Shown here: piece after piece, positions 27,577 through 36,289 of the stretch
Layout of the letters: each line of letters begins with the position of its first letter
Numbering within the stretch: the first letter of the stretch is position 1
The notes under the pieces: model-generated
What the model saw: the letters and a program-made list of their open reading frames with translations, nothing else
Databases searched by the model: none
What the model was told of the DNA's origin: nothing
Assembly (NCBI RefSeq): GCF_028021195.1
Contig: NZ_CP115668.1
Location: 2,046,001-2,110,000 of the forward strand
Length of the DNA: 64,000 nucleotides
From: Cutibacterium equinum
GTDB lineage: Bacteria > Actinomycetota > Actinomycetes > Propionibacteriales > Propionibacteriaceae
Direction of reading: 5' to 3'
Program-made: the position numbers and the translations under genes

Positions 27577-28584
27577 TCAGTCTTCGGTCGGAGGACACGC
27601 AGATGCCCGGACGATGAGCTTCGTAGGAATCTCGACAGTTCCGATCGGGTCTTCTCCCAGGGCAAGACGGGCCGCTGTTTCTCCCACGGCCGCAAAATCA
27701 AGCCGCACCGTCGTCAGCGCTGGCCGAGTAGCCACTGAGTGAGGATGGTCATCCATGCCGACAACCGAGACATCTTCGGGGACCCGCAGCCCCAGCCGAT
27801 CCAGCCCTGTCAAGAGCCCGAGGGCCACATCGTCGTTTCCACACAGGACAGCGGTCACCCGATGTGCTCGCACCGCCTCTGCAACGTGCATACCTGTCTC
27901 GACCGACCACCCAGTCGCCAACGGTTGAAGTGGTGGGAGCCCTCGGGCAGACAGGACTGCGCGCCATCCCGCGCATCGTGGATCGGGGTGTCCTGCAGGA
28001 GGCACTCCGACATAGGCAATGCGACGGTGACCCAAATCAGCCAGGTACTCGGTAGCTCTTACTGCACCTGCATGATCGTCGGTCCACGCCCGGGACCAAG
28101 GTTCCCCCTCCTCGGGTCTCCCTCCGGCAATGGCGACCGGAAGGTCAACGGGCAAGCCAGGCAAGAGGGCCACGCTCGGGGAATCGAATTCGAGGACGAC
28201 GACTCCGTCGGCTCGAGCATCCAAGGCACATTGCACAGTGGAACGGCACCGCGCTGGCGATCCCGCCAACACATGCAAGGAGGTCTCGACCTCGAGGTCC
28301 AGGGCCGCGCTCAGCACACCCGAGAGTGTCGCCCAATAGCCGGTGCGACCGATGTCGGAAACGAGGACATGCAAGCGGGGAATGTCAGGGACTGCACGCC
28401 GATAGCCAAGGTCGGCGGCCGCAGTGAGTATCTCTTCAGTGGCCTGTGGAAGGGCACCCTCAGCGCCATTCTGACGTGCCAGAGCGCGAGACGCCGTCGC
28501 CAAGGAGACGCCGGAACGCTTGGCGACGTCAGCCAACCGCGGAGGCCACCAAGGCCTCCGCACCATGGACGGATCACGTTCCAT
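27577..28584 (-). CDS. LacI-family transcriptional regulator
   Basis: A 335-residue LacI-type repressor. The HTH lies at about residues 16-40 (LADVAKRSGVSLATASRALA), followed by a hinge helix and a periplasmic-binding-like sugar domain. Landmarks in this domain are HRRIAYVG and VTAVLCGNDDVALG. It sits 19 bp downstream of the GH16 gene, between it and the amidase, and probably controls the divergent GH16 and alpha-galactosidase transcripts. The palindrome in their shared intergenic region is the best candidate operator. The inducer is presumably a galactoside released by these enzymes. Confidence 0.9.
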   Translation of the reverse strand: MERDPSMVRRPWWPPRLADVAKRSGVSLATASRALARQNGAEGALPQATEEILTAAADLGYRRAVPDIPRLHVLVSDIGRTGYWATLSGVLSAALDLEVETSLHVLAGSPARCRSTVQCALDARADGVVVLEFDSPSVALLPGLPVDLPVAIAGGRPEEGEPWSRAWTDDHAGAVRATEYLADLGHRRIAYVGVPPAGHPDPRCAGWRAVLSARGLPPLQPLATGWSVETGMHVAEAVRAHRVTAVLCGNDDVALGLLTGLDRLGLRVPEDVSVVGMDDHPHSVATRPALTTVRLDFAAVGETAARLALGEDPIGTVEIPTKLIVRASACPPTED

Positions 28585-28603
28585 GCACCGGACGATACCG
28601 GGT

Positions 28604-29932
28604 TCATACCCCCGACCTCGTCAGGCGCGTCCACGGGAGGTCGCGGCGCGACGAGGCCCCATTCGACACTGTTGGGACAGAGCGATCCGGGGTGGACGGC
28701 GCTGGTGCCGATGAGCTGCGGACGGGCGATGAACCTGTCTCGGTGAGCATCCAGACCGCCGCTGGGTCTCCATCAACACCCTCGATCACCCGACTGTCCG
28801 CGACGATGATCGGCAAGCCGGTGAACTTTGAGTGCAGGGTACGCCCCGAACGACCCGCAAGCAGGTGCCAGCGATTGAGGCTACCCCCGGCATCCGACGT
28901 CGTCAGACGGCCCGACCCGACGACGACCTCGTGCTTCCCGGCCTCGGTGTCGACGCCGAGGACCGCACCGTCAGGTGTCGAGAGACTGTAGGTGCAGTCG
29001 TCGTGTCGAACCACACGCCACGTCTGAGGCTGCGCCTGCAAGGTGGGAGCACCGTCGTGGGATACCAAGAATCTCCCGTCCGCACTAGTCAACAGGTAGT
29101 CGCCAGATTCCAATGCCGGATTGGGAGCGTACCAAGTGCGGACGTAGTCGATGTCGAAAGTAGCCGGGAGCTGACTGGCAACGGGGGTTCCCAGGTGACC
29201 CTCAAGACTGAGAACCATGTGCCGCGACATCCGCCACAGCGAAGAGTCACCAGGATTCGTCTCCCAGGCCAAATGACGGTCAAAATAGAATCGGAGTCGA
29301 CCGTCACGGCGTTCGACTCCGTAGGTGTGGAAGTCGCGCGAAATGTCGACACCCACCGGGTAGGAGTAGCCCCCAAAGCTTCGGTGAGTGGTTTCCGTGT
29401 TATCTGGCCAGACATGGGTCGCGATGTTCATCTTCGTGTGGTCAAAGGTTTCCTCGATGTCAAGCTCTGGGTTTGGCTCGGCACCCGCAAGCAAGGAGGG
29501 GCCACCGTCGAGAGCAGACGACTGCATCCAGATGGCCGACAACACGTTGGCGGCAGAGGGCAAGGCCTTGGCGCGCACCTCGACATAGGTACACAGGCCC
29601 GGCACGTCAAAGACCGACTCGACGGCGCTGAATGTGTAGGAAAAGGTGTCAATCTGCTCAGCACGGGCAGCTAGACGGAGCTGTCCGTCAGAAAAAGACA
29701 CATTCGCGTCTCGAAAGAGACCTTTTCCCGAATGCGGGTACCACAGACCGCGATGCCACTGGGAGGAGCTGCGAACTGGATCGGTGAATTCGTCTCCAAT
29801 ATTCAGGAGGGTCCAGCCAGTGAGGTCAATGTCGGCGTCGGCGGCAACAGCTCTGCCGTGACCAACAACCACCGAAGCTGACGCAGTGAGAATGGCGGCT
29901 CCTAAAACTGATCTACGCGTCATGAGTGCCAT
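28604..29932 (-). CDS. Secreted glycoside hydrolase family 16 enzyme
   Basis: A 442-residue exported beta-glycanase. The signal peptide (about 1-32) begins with TRRSVLG, a twin-arginine-like pattern, and ends AVAA. The GH16 domain (about 35-275) contains PELDIEETF (about residue 165), whose Glu-x-Asp-x-x-Glu holds the nucleophile and acid/base. A trefoil-like or fascin-like module may follow (about 280-410), then a Ser/Pro tail. GH16 includes agarases, laminarinases and endo-beta-galactosidases. The neighbouring alpha-galactosidase favours a galactose-containing polymer, but this is inference. AAAGGAGC precedes the chosen ATG (MALMTRR). Confidence 0.82.
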   Translation of the reverse strand: MALMTRRSVLGAAILTASASVVVGHGRAVAADADIDLTGWTLLNIGDEFTDPVRSSSQWHRGLWYPHSGKGLFRDANVSFSDGQLRLAARAEQIDTFSYTFSAVESVFDVPGLCTYVEVRAKALPSAANVLSAIWMQSSALDGGPSLLAGAEPNPELDIEETFDHTKMNIATHVWPDNTETTHRSFGGYSYPVGVDISRDFHTYGVERRDGRLRFYFDRHLAWETNPGDSSLWRMSRHMVLSLEGHLGTPVASQLPATFDIDYVRTWYAPNPALESGDYLLTSADGRFLVSHDGAPTLQAQPQTWRVVRHDDCTYSLSTPDGAVLGVDTEAGKHEVVVGSGRLTTSDAGGSLNRWHLLAGRSGRTLHSKFTGLPIIVADSRVIEGVDGDPAAVWMLTETGSSPVRSSSAPAPSTPDRSVPTVSNGASSRRDLPWTRLTRSGV

Positions 29933-30008
29933 GTGTGCTCCTTTGCAACAGTGCCCCCGCAACGGGATGACACGCAGCCTACGACACATGGCCACGATTG
30001 CGAGGACG

Positions 30009-30029
30009 ACGTGAAAACAGCATTTTCAC
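30009..30029. promoter_or_regulatory. Palindrome, probable LacI-type operator
   Basis: CGTGAAAA-N5-TTTTCACG is a perfect 8+8 inverted repeat in the 183-bp gap between the divergent GH16 and alpha-galactosidase genes. A LacI-family gene sits in the same locus. This is the only strong palindrome in the gap. Confidence 0.65.
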
Positions 30030-30115
30030 GGCGTGTGGACGACTCGTCTTCCGAATCCTAGGGTGAACGGCATCACGAACGACGGCCAGTGTCGGCCAAC
30101 CAGGAGTTCACCACC

Positions 30116-32203
30116 ATGCACGACGTCATCCACGGCAGCGAACCGTTCCGGTTCACGACAGCCGCCGACCAACCGATCGGGTTAGCAGTCGGAGCCCTCG
30201 ACGACGCGGTGGCCCTTCCTCTCGTCGAATGCCTCACGCTCGAACACGGCCGATCCTTCGTCGATCACCGACTCACCCAGACTGCGGTGGGGTCCGGCCT
30301 ACGCCCCGTTCGCCGCGAACCGCTCGAGTCACCGTGGCCCGGAACCCGCATCATCCAGCATGATCCCGTATCCGGGCTCACCGTCACCGTCGATCTTTGG
30401 CACCCCACCCCAGCGACCGTGCACGGGCGAACGACCGTACGCAACGACGGCAAACTCCCGGTCCACCTCACGGCCGTCTCTGTGATGTGTGCCAGCTTGC
30501 TGTCTGGGGCCAAGCTCGATGACCTCGATGTGCTTGTGGCACCCAGCGCATGGATGGCCGAGCAACGGTGGACCCATCACCTCCTATCCGATCTTCTCGT
30601 CTCCGTCGGCACCGAGGTGCACGGCGAATCTCCACGCGACCGCTTCGTCCTGTCCTCGGAATCCGGTTGGTCATCAGGGCGTTGGGAACCGGTGGGCTTC
30701 GTCACTGATCCGGCTTCCGGACGCGCCGTGGGCTGGCAGATTGAGCACAACGGCGGCTGGACCGTCGAATTAGCCCGGCGTTCCTCGACCCTCGGCATTT
30801 GCCTCTTCGGGCCGACCGACCTTCAGCATCACTGGATGCATCAGCTCAACCCGGGAGAATCTTTCACCACCCCCACGGTGTCGTTGGTGGTGTCCGATAA
30901 CGGCTGGCAGGGCGCGGTGGCCGAACTCAGCACATACCGCCGCGTGTTGAGAGGCAACCCGGACGCAGCCCCGATCGTCTTCAACGACTACATGAACACC
31001 CTCATGGCTGATCCAACGGCCGAGCGTCTCTCGACCCTCATTCCGGCCGCAGCTCGCACCGGAGCCGAGGTGTACTGCATTGACGCCGGATGGCATTCCG
31101 ACGCCACAGACTGGTGGGATGACGTTGGCCGCTGGGAGCCCTCGGCCCGCCGATTTCCTGGTGGCCTGCGTCGCACACTCGATCTCATCGTCGCCAACGG
31201 CATGACGCCGGGGCTGTGGATTGAACCACTGGCGGTCGGTCTCCGCAGCCCCCTGGTCAACGATTTACCACCGGCGGCTTTCATGCGTCGCGCCGGGATT
31301 CCCATCGTTGAACAGAATCGGTTGCGTCTGGATATGCGCAATCCACAAGCTCGTGCTCATCTCGACACGGTTATCGACCGCATGGTCAGTTACGGAATTG
31401 GCTATCTCAAACTCGATGACAATTTTTCTGTCGGTTCTGGCCCCGATGAGGACGCGGATTCTCCTGGGGACGGTTTGCTGGAGCACTGCCGCGCTTGGGC
31501 TGCCTGGCTGGCCGACCTACCACGTCGCCACCCCGGGCTCGTGGTTGAAAACTGTGCATCTGGGGGCATGACCACCGACTACGCCCTGTTAGCCCAAGCG
31601 GCCGTACAGTCCACATCAGATCTCCAGGATTCACTCCGCTACCCGCCCATCGCCGCGAATGCGCCGATGACGGTTTTGCCCGAACAAGCCGCCAATTGGG
31701 CTTACCCGCAGCCGAATATGGATGACGAGGAAATCGTTTTTACCGTCACGACCTCCTTGGCAGGCACCTTCTACCTGTCCGGCCATGTCGACCGCATGAA
31801 CCCTCACCAGCTCGCACTCGTGCAATCAGGCGTGGAGGTGGCAAAGACCTTGCGGTCAGATTTGACCAGCCACATCCCGTGGTGGCCACATGGCCTTGCC
31901 AGCTGGGACGACGAGTGGGTCGTCACCGGGCGTCGAGAAAAGTCGTCTCGCGACGGGGTGATCATCGTCTGGCACCGCCCGAGCAATGGATCGACGGTTC
32001 TCGAGCTACCGGACCTGGCTGGGACACGGCTTGAACCCCTGTATCCACCAGCTGCTCTGGTTCCCGATGTGGGAATTCACGTTACTGACTCATCGGGCTC
32101 GCCTCGGCTGAGTTGCCCCTCCCCTCAACCAACCGGCCGGGTCTTCCGCGTCCGGGACCTTCACAATTGCGTCACTGACGTCGCAGAAATGGAGAAGAAA
32201 TGA
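30116..32203 (+). CDS. Alpha-galactosidase, glycoside hydrolase family 36
   Basis: A 695-residue GH36-type enzyme removing terminal alpha-galactose. The N-terminal beta-sandwich covers about 1-270. The catalytic barrel includes YCIDAGWHSDATDWW (about 320). GYLKLDDNF (about 435) holds the likely nucleophile Asp; it is a variant of the usual KWDMN. ENCASGG (about 480) is followed by STSDLQD with the acid/base Asp. There is no signal peptide, so it acts inside the cell on imported oligosaccharides. I start at the ATG with AGGAG nine bases upstream; an in-frame GTG at 30089 is possible. Its stop overlaps the next start (ATGA). Confidence 0.86.
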   Translation: MHDVIHGSEPFRFTTAADQPIGLAVGALDDAVALPLVECLTLEHGRSFVDHRLTQTAVGSGLRPVRREPLESPWPGTRIIQHDPVSGLTVTVDLWHPTPATVHGRTTVRNDGKLPVHLTAVSVMCASLLSGAKLDDLDVLVAPSAWMAEQRWTHHLLSDLLVSVGTEVHGESPRDRFVLSSESGWSSGRWEPVGFVTDPASGRAVGWQIEHNGGWTVELARRSSTLGICLFGPTDLQHHWMHQLNPGESFTTPTVSLVVSDNGWQGAVAELSTYRRVLRGNPDAAPIVFNDYMNTLMADPTAERLSTLIPAAARTGAEVYCIDAGWHSDATDWWDDVGRWEPSARRFPGGLRRTLDLIVANGMTPGLWIEPLAVGLRSPLVNDLPPAAFMRRAGIPIVEQNRLRLDMRNPQARAHLDTVIDRMVSYGIGYLKLDDNFSVGSGPDEDADSPGDGLLEHCRAWAAWLADLPRRHPGLVVENCASGGMTTDYALLAQAAVQSTSDLQDSLRYPPIAANAPMTVLPEQAANWAYPQPNMDDEEIVFTVTTSLAGTFYLSGHVDRMNPHQLALVQSGVEVAKTLRSDLTSHIPWWPHGLASWDDEWVVTGRREKSSRDGVIIVWHRPSNGSTVLELPDLAGTRLEPLYPPAALVPDVGIHVTDSSGSPRLSCPSPQPTGRVFRVRDLHNCVTDVAEMEKK

Positions 32204-33510
32204 AACATACCCTCAAGGCCGTCGCGATAGGTGCCGCCGCGGCATTGTGTCTAACAGCCTGTTCCGACCCCGGTTCAGGCTCATCGCAGTCCTCAGAGCC
32301 ACAATCCTGGCCGTCAGCAACCGCCAATCTCGACGGTGTTGAGTTGACGATGTGGGCTGCCCAGTCGTCGGCGTCGATCCCCAAGCAGGTCGCCGCGGAC
32401 TTCAGTAAGGCCACCGGGGCGAAGATCAAGATCGTCACCATCCCCGATCCCTATGAGCAGGGTGTCCAGACGAAGGTCGCCACCGGAGACGTTCCGGACC
32501 TGGCCATGTGGCAGCCGACGACATCCATGCTCACGAGCCTGGGAGCCAAAGAGCATCTGCAGGTGCTCGATAATGCCCCATGGGAGTCGAATACTGACAA
32601 GAACGTCCTTGCTGCCGGCGGTTCTCTCGACGGGCACCGCTACGCGGCCTTCGTCTCAGCCCCCTCGGTCATGGGTGTCTGGTACAACAAAGAGATCTTC
32701 GCCAAGAATGGCGTCCAGGTGCCAAAGAATTTCGACGAGATGCTCGCCACCGCCAAGAAGCTCAAGGCCGCCGGTCAGACCCCGTTCTACGAGATGGGCG
32801 GAGAGTGGTGGGCCTCCCAGTGGGCAGTCCAGGTGCAACTGGCCGACGCCGCCAACAGCGGGCTGTGGGACAGAGTCAACAAGAACGAAGACAAGTTCAC
32901 AGGCGCTGAGATTCAGGGTGCCATCAACACCTACGACACCATGATCAAGGACGGCCTGTTTAATTCGGACATCAAGACCGCAACTTTCAATGACCAAGCC
33001 CAGGCACTGCTCGACGGAAAAGCAGCCATGGCCATTCAGGTTACGAGCCTGTTGGGCAACATGGCAGCCCATGCAGACACCGCCACCCTCGACAAGAAGA
33101 TCGGATTCTTCCCGATCTCCAAGTCGAGCACCCTCGCTACGTCAATCCCCGACCAAACCAACGCCGTAGTCGCCTTCAAGTCAAAGGACACAAAAAAGGA
33201 GGCTGCAGCACGTCAGTTCATCACCTACTGGCTATCTGACGGCTACGAATCCTTCGTCAAGGCACAAAACACCGTGTCCATCATCAACGGTGTTGACACG
33301 CCTGATTCCGTACCCAAAGCCCTCATCGATTCGAACGACACCCTCAAGGACTCTGTCGGCTCAATGCAGTCTCTCGCCATCGCTAATCCCGACCTGGCCA
33401 AGAACCTTGGTGACATGATCGCCGGCACGAAGACTGCCGCTCAGGTGGGTTCAGAGACTCAGTCCCAGTTCGCCCAACTCGCCAAGGCAATCGGCGCGAA
33501 GGGGTTCTGA
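32200..33510 (+). CDS. ABC transporter sugar-binding lipoprotein
   Basis: A 436-residue extracellular solute-binding protein of the carbohydrate type (SBP_bac_1). The signal peptide ends in LCLTAC, a lipobox, with Cys near residue 24. The mature protein starts with a Ser/Pro linker, then LTMWAAQSS and later SVMGVWYNKEIFAKNGVQVP, typical of sugar binders. Its start overlaps the alpha-galactosidase stop, so the enzyme and importer are translationally coupled. The likely ligand is a galactose-containing oligosaccharide. Confidence 0.9.
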   Translation: MKHTLKAVAIGAAAALCLTACSDPGSGSSQSSEPQSWPSATANLDGVELTMWAAQSSASIPKQVAADFSKATGAKIKIVTIPDPYEQGVQTKVATGDVPDLAMWQPTTSMLTSLGAKEHLQVLDNAPWESNTDKNVLAAGGSLDGHRYAAFVSAPSVMGVWYNKEIFAKNGVQVPKNFDEMLATAKKLKAAGQTPFYEMGGEWWASQWAVQVQLADAANSGLWDRVNKNEDKFTGAEIQGAINTYDTMIKDGLFNSDIKTATFNDQAQALLDGKAAMAIQVTSLLGNMAAHADTATLDKKIGFFPISKSSTLATSIPDQTNAVVAFKSKDTKKEAAARQFITYWLSDGYESFVKAQNTVSIINGVDTPDSVPKALIDSNDTLKDSVGSMQSLAIANPDLAKNLGDMIAGTKTAAQVGSETQSQFAQLAKAIGAKGF

Positions 33511-33515
33511 TCGGT

Positions 33516-34418
33516 ATGTCCTCGTTGGCAGCCGCACCGCGACACGGCAGTGCAGATAAGTCGCATCCCTGGGGATTCGTCGTACCCGCGTTCGCCGTGC
33601 TCGCGGTGTTCTTCCTCACACCAACGATTTACAACTTCATCTACGCTTTCACCGACTGGTCGAGCTTCAAGACGACCATCAATCCGGTGGGGTGGAGCAA
33701 CTTCGCCGATCTCATCGAATCAGGGAGCTTGCGGAAATCCCTCATCATCACTCTGATTTACGCAGGTGGCGTGGCCGTCCTGCAAAATCTGTTCGGCCTG
33801 ATGCTGGCCGTAATGCTGGAGCGCGACACTCTCGTCAACAAGATCGTCCGGGTGATCTTCTTCATCCCCGTGATCCTCTCAGCACTAGCGACTGGTTACA
33901 TCTTTCAAGCGTTGTTGCGCCCCAACGGAGGGCTTAACCAAATGCTTGGAATGCTCACTGGCACTCCAGTAGAAATCTCCTGGCTGGGATCGACGACGTG
34001 GACTCTGTTCGTGTGCATTGTCATTCATGCATGGAAGTGGATGGGCATGTCGATGCTCGTCTACCTGGCCGGACTCAAGACGATCGATGCCCAAGTGCTT
34101 GAAGCGGCACGCATCGACGGGGCGTCACGGTGGGCAACCTTCCACCAGATCCGCCTGCCTCTCATTGCCCCAGCGGTAACGTTCAACGTCGCCACCGCCC
34201 TACTCGGGTCGATGAACTCCTTCGATATCGTCCAGGCGACGACGGGCGGAGGCCCCGGCGGTTCCACCGAACTGTTCAACCTCTTCATTTACCGAACCTT
34301 CGGCCAGGGGCTCTACGCCCAGGCGACGACGATGAGTCTGGTGCTCTTCATAGCTGTCGTCATCTTGGCATTCCCTGTGATCGGGATGCTTCGTCGCCGC
34401 GAGGGAAAGATGTCATGA
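33516..34418 (+). CDS. ABC transporter sugar permease, MalF type
   Basis: A 300-residue membrane protein with six predicted helices. The EAA loop reads EAARIDGASRWATFHQIRLP (about residues 193-212), where the permease meets its ATPase. It begins 5 bp after the binding protein and overlaps the second permease by ATGA. The pair forms the import channel. Confidence 0.92.
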   Translation: MSSLAAAPRHGSADKSHPWGFVVPAFAVLAVFFLTPTIYNFIYAFTDWSSFKTTINPVGWSNFADLIESGSLRKSLIITLIYAGGVAVLQNLFGLMLAVMLERDTLVNKIVRVIFFIPVILSALATGYIFQALLRPNGGLNQMLGMLTGTPVEISWLGSTTWTLFVCIVIHAWKWMGMSMLVYLAGLKTIDAQVLEAARIDGASRWATFHQIRLPLIAPAVTFNVATALLGSMNSFDIVQATTGGGPGGSTELFNLFIYRTFGQGLYAQATTMSLVLFIAVVILAFPVIGMLRRREGKMS

Positions 34419-35230
34419 TCAAACGCATCATTCAACCAATTTGCGCGGTCTTGCTGGCTTTAGTCGTTGTCGGGATACCTCTGTGGACGGTCGTCGTCAC
34501 CGCAGGCAAATCGCAGACTGAAGCGCTCACCCCGGACATGTCGCTGCCGCAGCACTGGCAACTATGGGCCAACATCTCCACTGTCATCGATCAGACAAGG
34601 ATCGGCTGGGCATATCTGGGCTCGCTGCTCCTGCTCGTTCCCTCAGTGGTCATCGTCTTGATCATTGGATCAATGGCATCGTGGGTATTAGCTCGACGTC
34701 AAGGCAAGCTCGTCTCGGTGATCTACGCTATCGGAATTTCGGGAATTATCCTGCCTCCAGCAGTTGTCACCCTGGTGTTGCTGTTACGCCAGCTGGGATT
34801 GGCTGGCCACGCGATCGGCATGATCTGCGCTTATGTCGGAATGTACCTGTCGACGGTGATTTTCTTCGTCACAGGGTTCATCCGCACCATACCCGAATCC
34901 CTCGAGGAGGCGGCCCGCATCGATGGAGCTGGACCGATGCGCGTCTTCGTGACGGTCATCCTCCCCTTACTGCGACCAGTGCTGGCAACGGCGACCATCC
35001 TCATCAGCCTGTACGTGTGGAACGACGTCTTCTATGCCTTTTTCATCGTGGGAGGTCGGATGGACACCCTGCCACTTAATCTGTTTTCAGTCGCCAGCGC
35101 AGGAGTGCACCTCAACAACTGGCATTTGATCTTCACTTACGTACTGCTCATGAGCCTGCCGATTGTGGCGCTGTTCATCGTTTTCCAGCGCAGCATCATT
35201 TCGGGCATTACCTCGGGGGCGGTCAAGTAG
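34415..35230 (+). CDS. ABC transporter sugar permease, MalG type
   Basis: A 271-residue permease with six helices. Its EAA loop reads EEAARIDGAGPMRVFVTVILP (about 168-187). It is the last gene of the operon. No ATP-binding subunit is encoded here, so the importer must borrow a shared MsiK/MalK-type ATPase from elsewhere, as is common in actinobacteria. A strong hairpin follows. Confidence 0.92.
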   Translation: MIKRIIQPICAVLLALVVVGIPLWTVVVTAGKSQTEALTPDMSLPQHWQLWANISTVIDQTRIGWAYLGSLLLLVPSVVIVLIIGSMASWVLARRQGKLVSVIYAIGISGIILPPAVVTLVLLLRQLGLAGHAIGMICAYVGMYLSTVIFFVTGFIRTIPESLEEAARIDGAGPMRVFVTVILPLLRPVLATATILISLYVWNDVFYAFFIVGGRMDTLPLNLFSVASAGVHLNNWHLIFTYVLLMSLPIVALFIVFQRSIISGITSGAVK

Positions 35231-35244
35231 CCCCAATTACTGCC

Positions 35245-35285
35245 TGTCACTGTCGACCATCGTCGGCCCATGGTCGACAGTGACA
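35245..35285. terminator. Terminator of the sugar operon
   Basis: A perfect 16-bp stem (TGTCACTGTCGACCAT and complement) with a 9-base loop begins 15 bp after the permease stop. Confidence 0.8.
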
Positions 35286-35496
35286 ACGAGTGCCCCGCTC
35301 GCGGCGACTGTCGTTGCAAGGTCGTATGCCCCCGACGTTCAGGTGCCGACAAGGCACACACACATGCGCACGGGCCTAGTCTCTGTAGCCGCACCCGTTG
35401 ACTGCGGGCGCAGACTCACCCTCTTGCTGTCCCTGCATGAGGTTCACGCAATTCACCACTGCGTTTAAGCTGGTGTTCGAGACCACCAGGAGGATC

Positions 35497-36120
35497 GTGA
35501 CCGAACAGCCCGCACACCCGCAGCCCCGCCACGGAGAATCGGAAGACGCGTCAGCGCGCGCCGACGATACTCAGCCGGTGCGCGCCAGTGCCGAGACGAT
35601 CGGCACCCTTCCCCCTCCCGACGACGTGGAGACCCAGACGAAAACCTCGGCCACATGGGGGCACGTCGCCGCTGGTTTGTATTACGTCGCAGCCGTGGCT
35701 GCTGCGGTCGCCTTGGTGGTGGCGTGGTGGCAGTCGATCCACATGGCCACCTTCATCGAGGCGACCCACCTCATGACGTGGACCCACCCGAGACCGGGAT
35801 CGCTGGCGTCGGTCCTGCTGGCGACTGCGATGATGTGCATCGCCGCAGCCATGGTGGCCATGCCGGGAATCCTTGCGGTCAACACCTGGCTGGGACGTCG
35901 CTGGGTGCGATGGGGAGCCATCGGCGGCGTCGTGGTCGGATGCGCCGCCGTGACCCTGAACTGGGTGGCGTGGATCGCAATGCCGTTCCTCGTCGCTGCC
36001 GGGGCCATCGTCTGGTTGCCCCCGGTGCGCCAATGGATGGATTCGCGGCGCCCGGCACCGCCCGAGATACGCCGCTATGACGCCCCGATCACCTACGGAC
36101 GCATTCCGCAGCATTACTGA
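35497..36120 (+). CDS. Small integral membrane protein, unknown function
   Basis: A 207-residue protein. About 55 polar N-terminal residues rich in Pro, Glu and Ala are followed by four hydrophobic helices, and the protein ends GRIPQHY. I do not recognise a family. I start at the GTG with AGGAGG just upstream (short spacing); the frame stays open further upstream. The last nucleotides of the gene recur about 1.55 kb downstream, next to the intact tRNA gene, as part of a duplicated segment. Confidence 0.6.
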   Translation: MTEQPAHPQPRHGESEDASARADDTQPVRASAETIGTLPPPDDVETQTKTSATWGHVAAGLYYVAAVAAAVALVVAWWQSIHMATFIEATHLMTWTHPRPGSLASVLLATAMMCIAAAMVAMPGILAVNTWLGRRWVRWGAIGGVVVGCAAVTLNWVAWIAMPFLVAAGAIVWLPPVRQWMDSRRPAPPEIRRYDAPITYGRIPQHY

Positions 36121-36165
36121 CCAGCTCGGCGCGGGGGTGAGTCATCTCGCAACGAGGGCATGCAC

Positions 36166-36184
36166 TAAGGTAAGCCTTGCCTTA
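36166..36184. promoter_or_regulatory. DtxR/IdeR-like iron box
   Basis: TAAGGTAAGCCTTGCCTTA matches the iron-box consensus TWAGGTTAGSCTAACCTWA at 16 of 19 positions and is itself nearly palindromic. It is about 105 bp upstream of the secreted-protein gene. The matching place in the other copy of the duplication lacks it. Confidence 0.55.
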
Positions 36185-36192
36185 GGGCAGAT

Positions 36193-36266
36193 TCAGGCAT
36201 CGTTCAATGGCTGCGCGCCAGCTTCCCAAGCTGAACACGCGGCTTCGATTCCCGATACCCAGTCTA
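36193..36266 (+). pseudogene. Decayed tRNA-Gly copy
   Basis: Aligns base for base with the intact tRNA-Gly(CCC) at 37747-37820. The anticodon arm CAGCTTCCCAAGCTG is kept, but the acceptor stem (tcaggca against gataccc) no longer pairs and the D-arm has changes. It should not make a working tRNA. Confidence 0.8.
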
Positions 36267-36289
36267 TGTGACTCATAAAGGAGTTGGTA

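Larger units (their letters stand above)
36091..36266. repeat. Duplicated segment, copy A (decayed)
   Basis: About 175 bp align nearly without gaps with 37644-37820 (offset 1553-1554). The copy starts in the 3' end of the membrane-protein gene (acctacgga..., then ccgcagc-ttactga) and runs through a tRNA-like region. It is the left edge of an AT-rich islet. Confidence 0.75.

Noticed and set aside
36193-36266. Second functional tRNA-Gly
   Set aside because: The acceptor stem no longer pairs, although the anticodon arm is kept.
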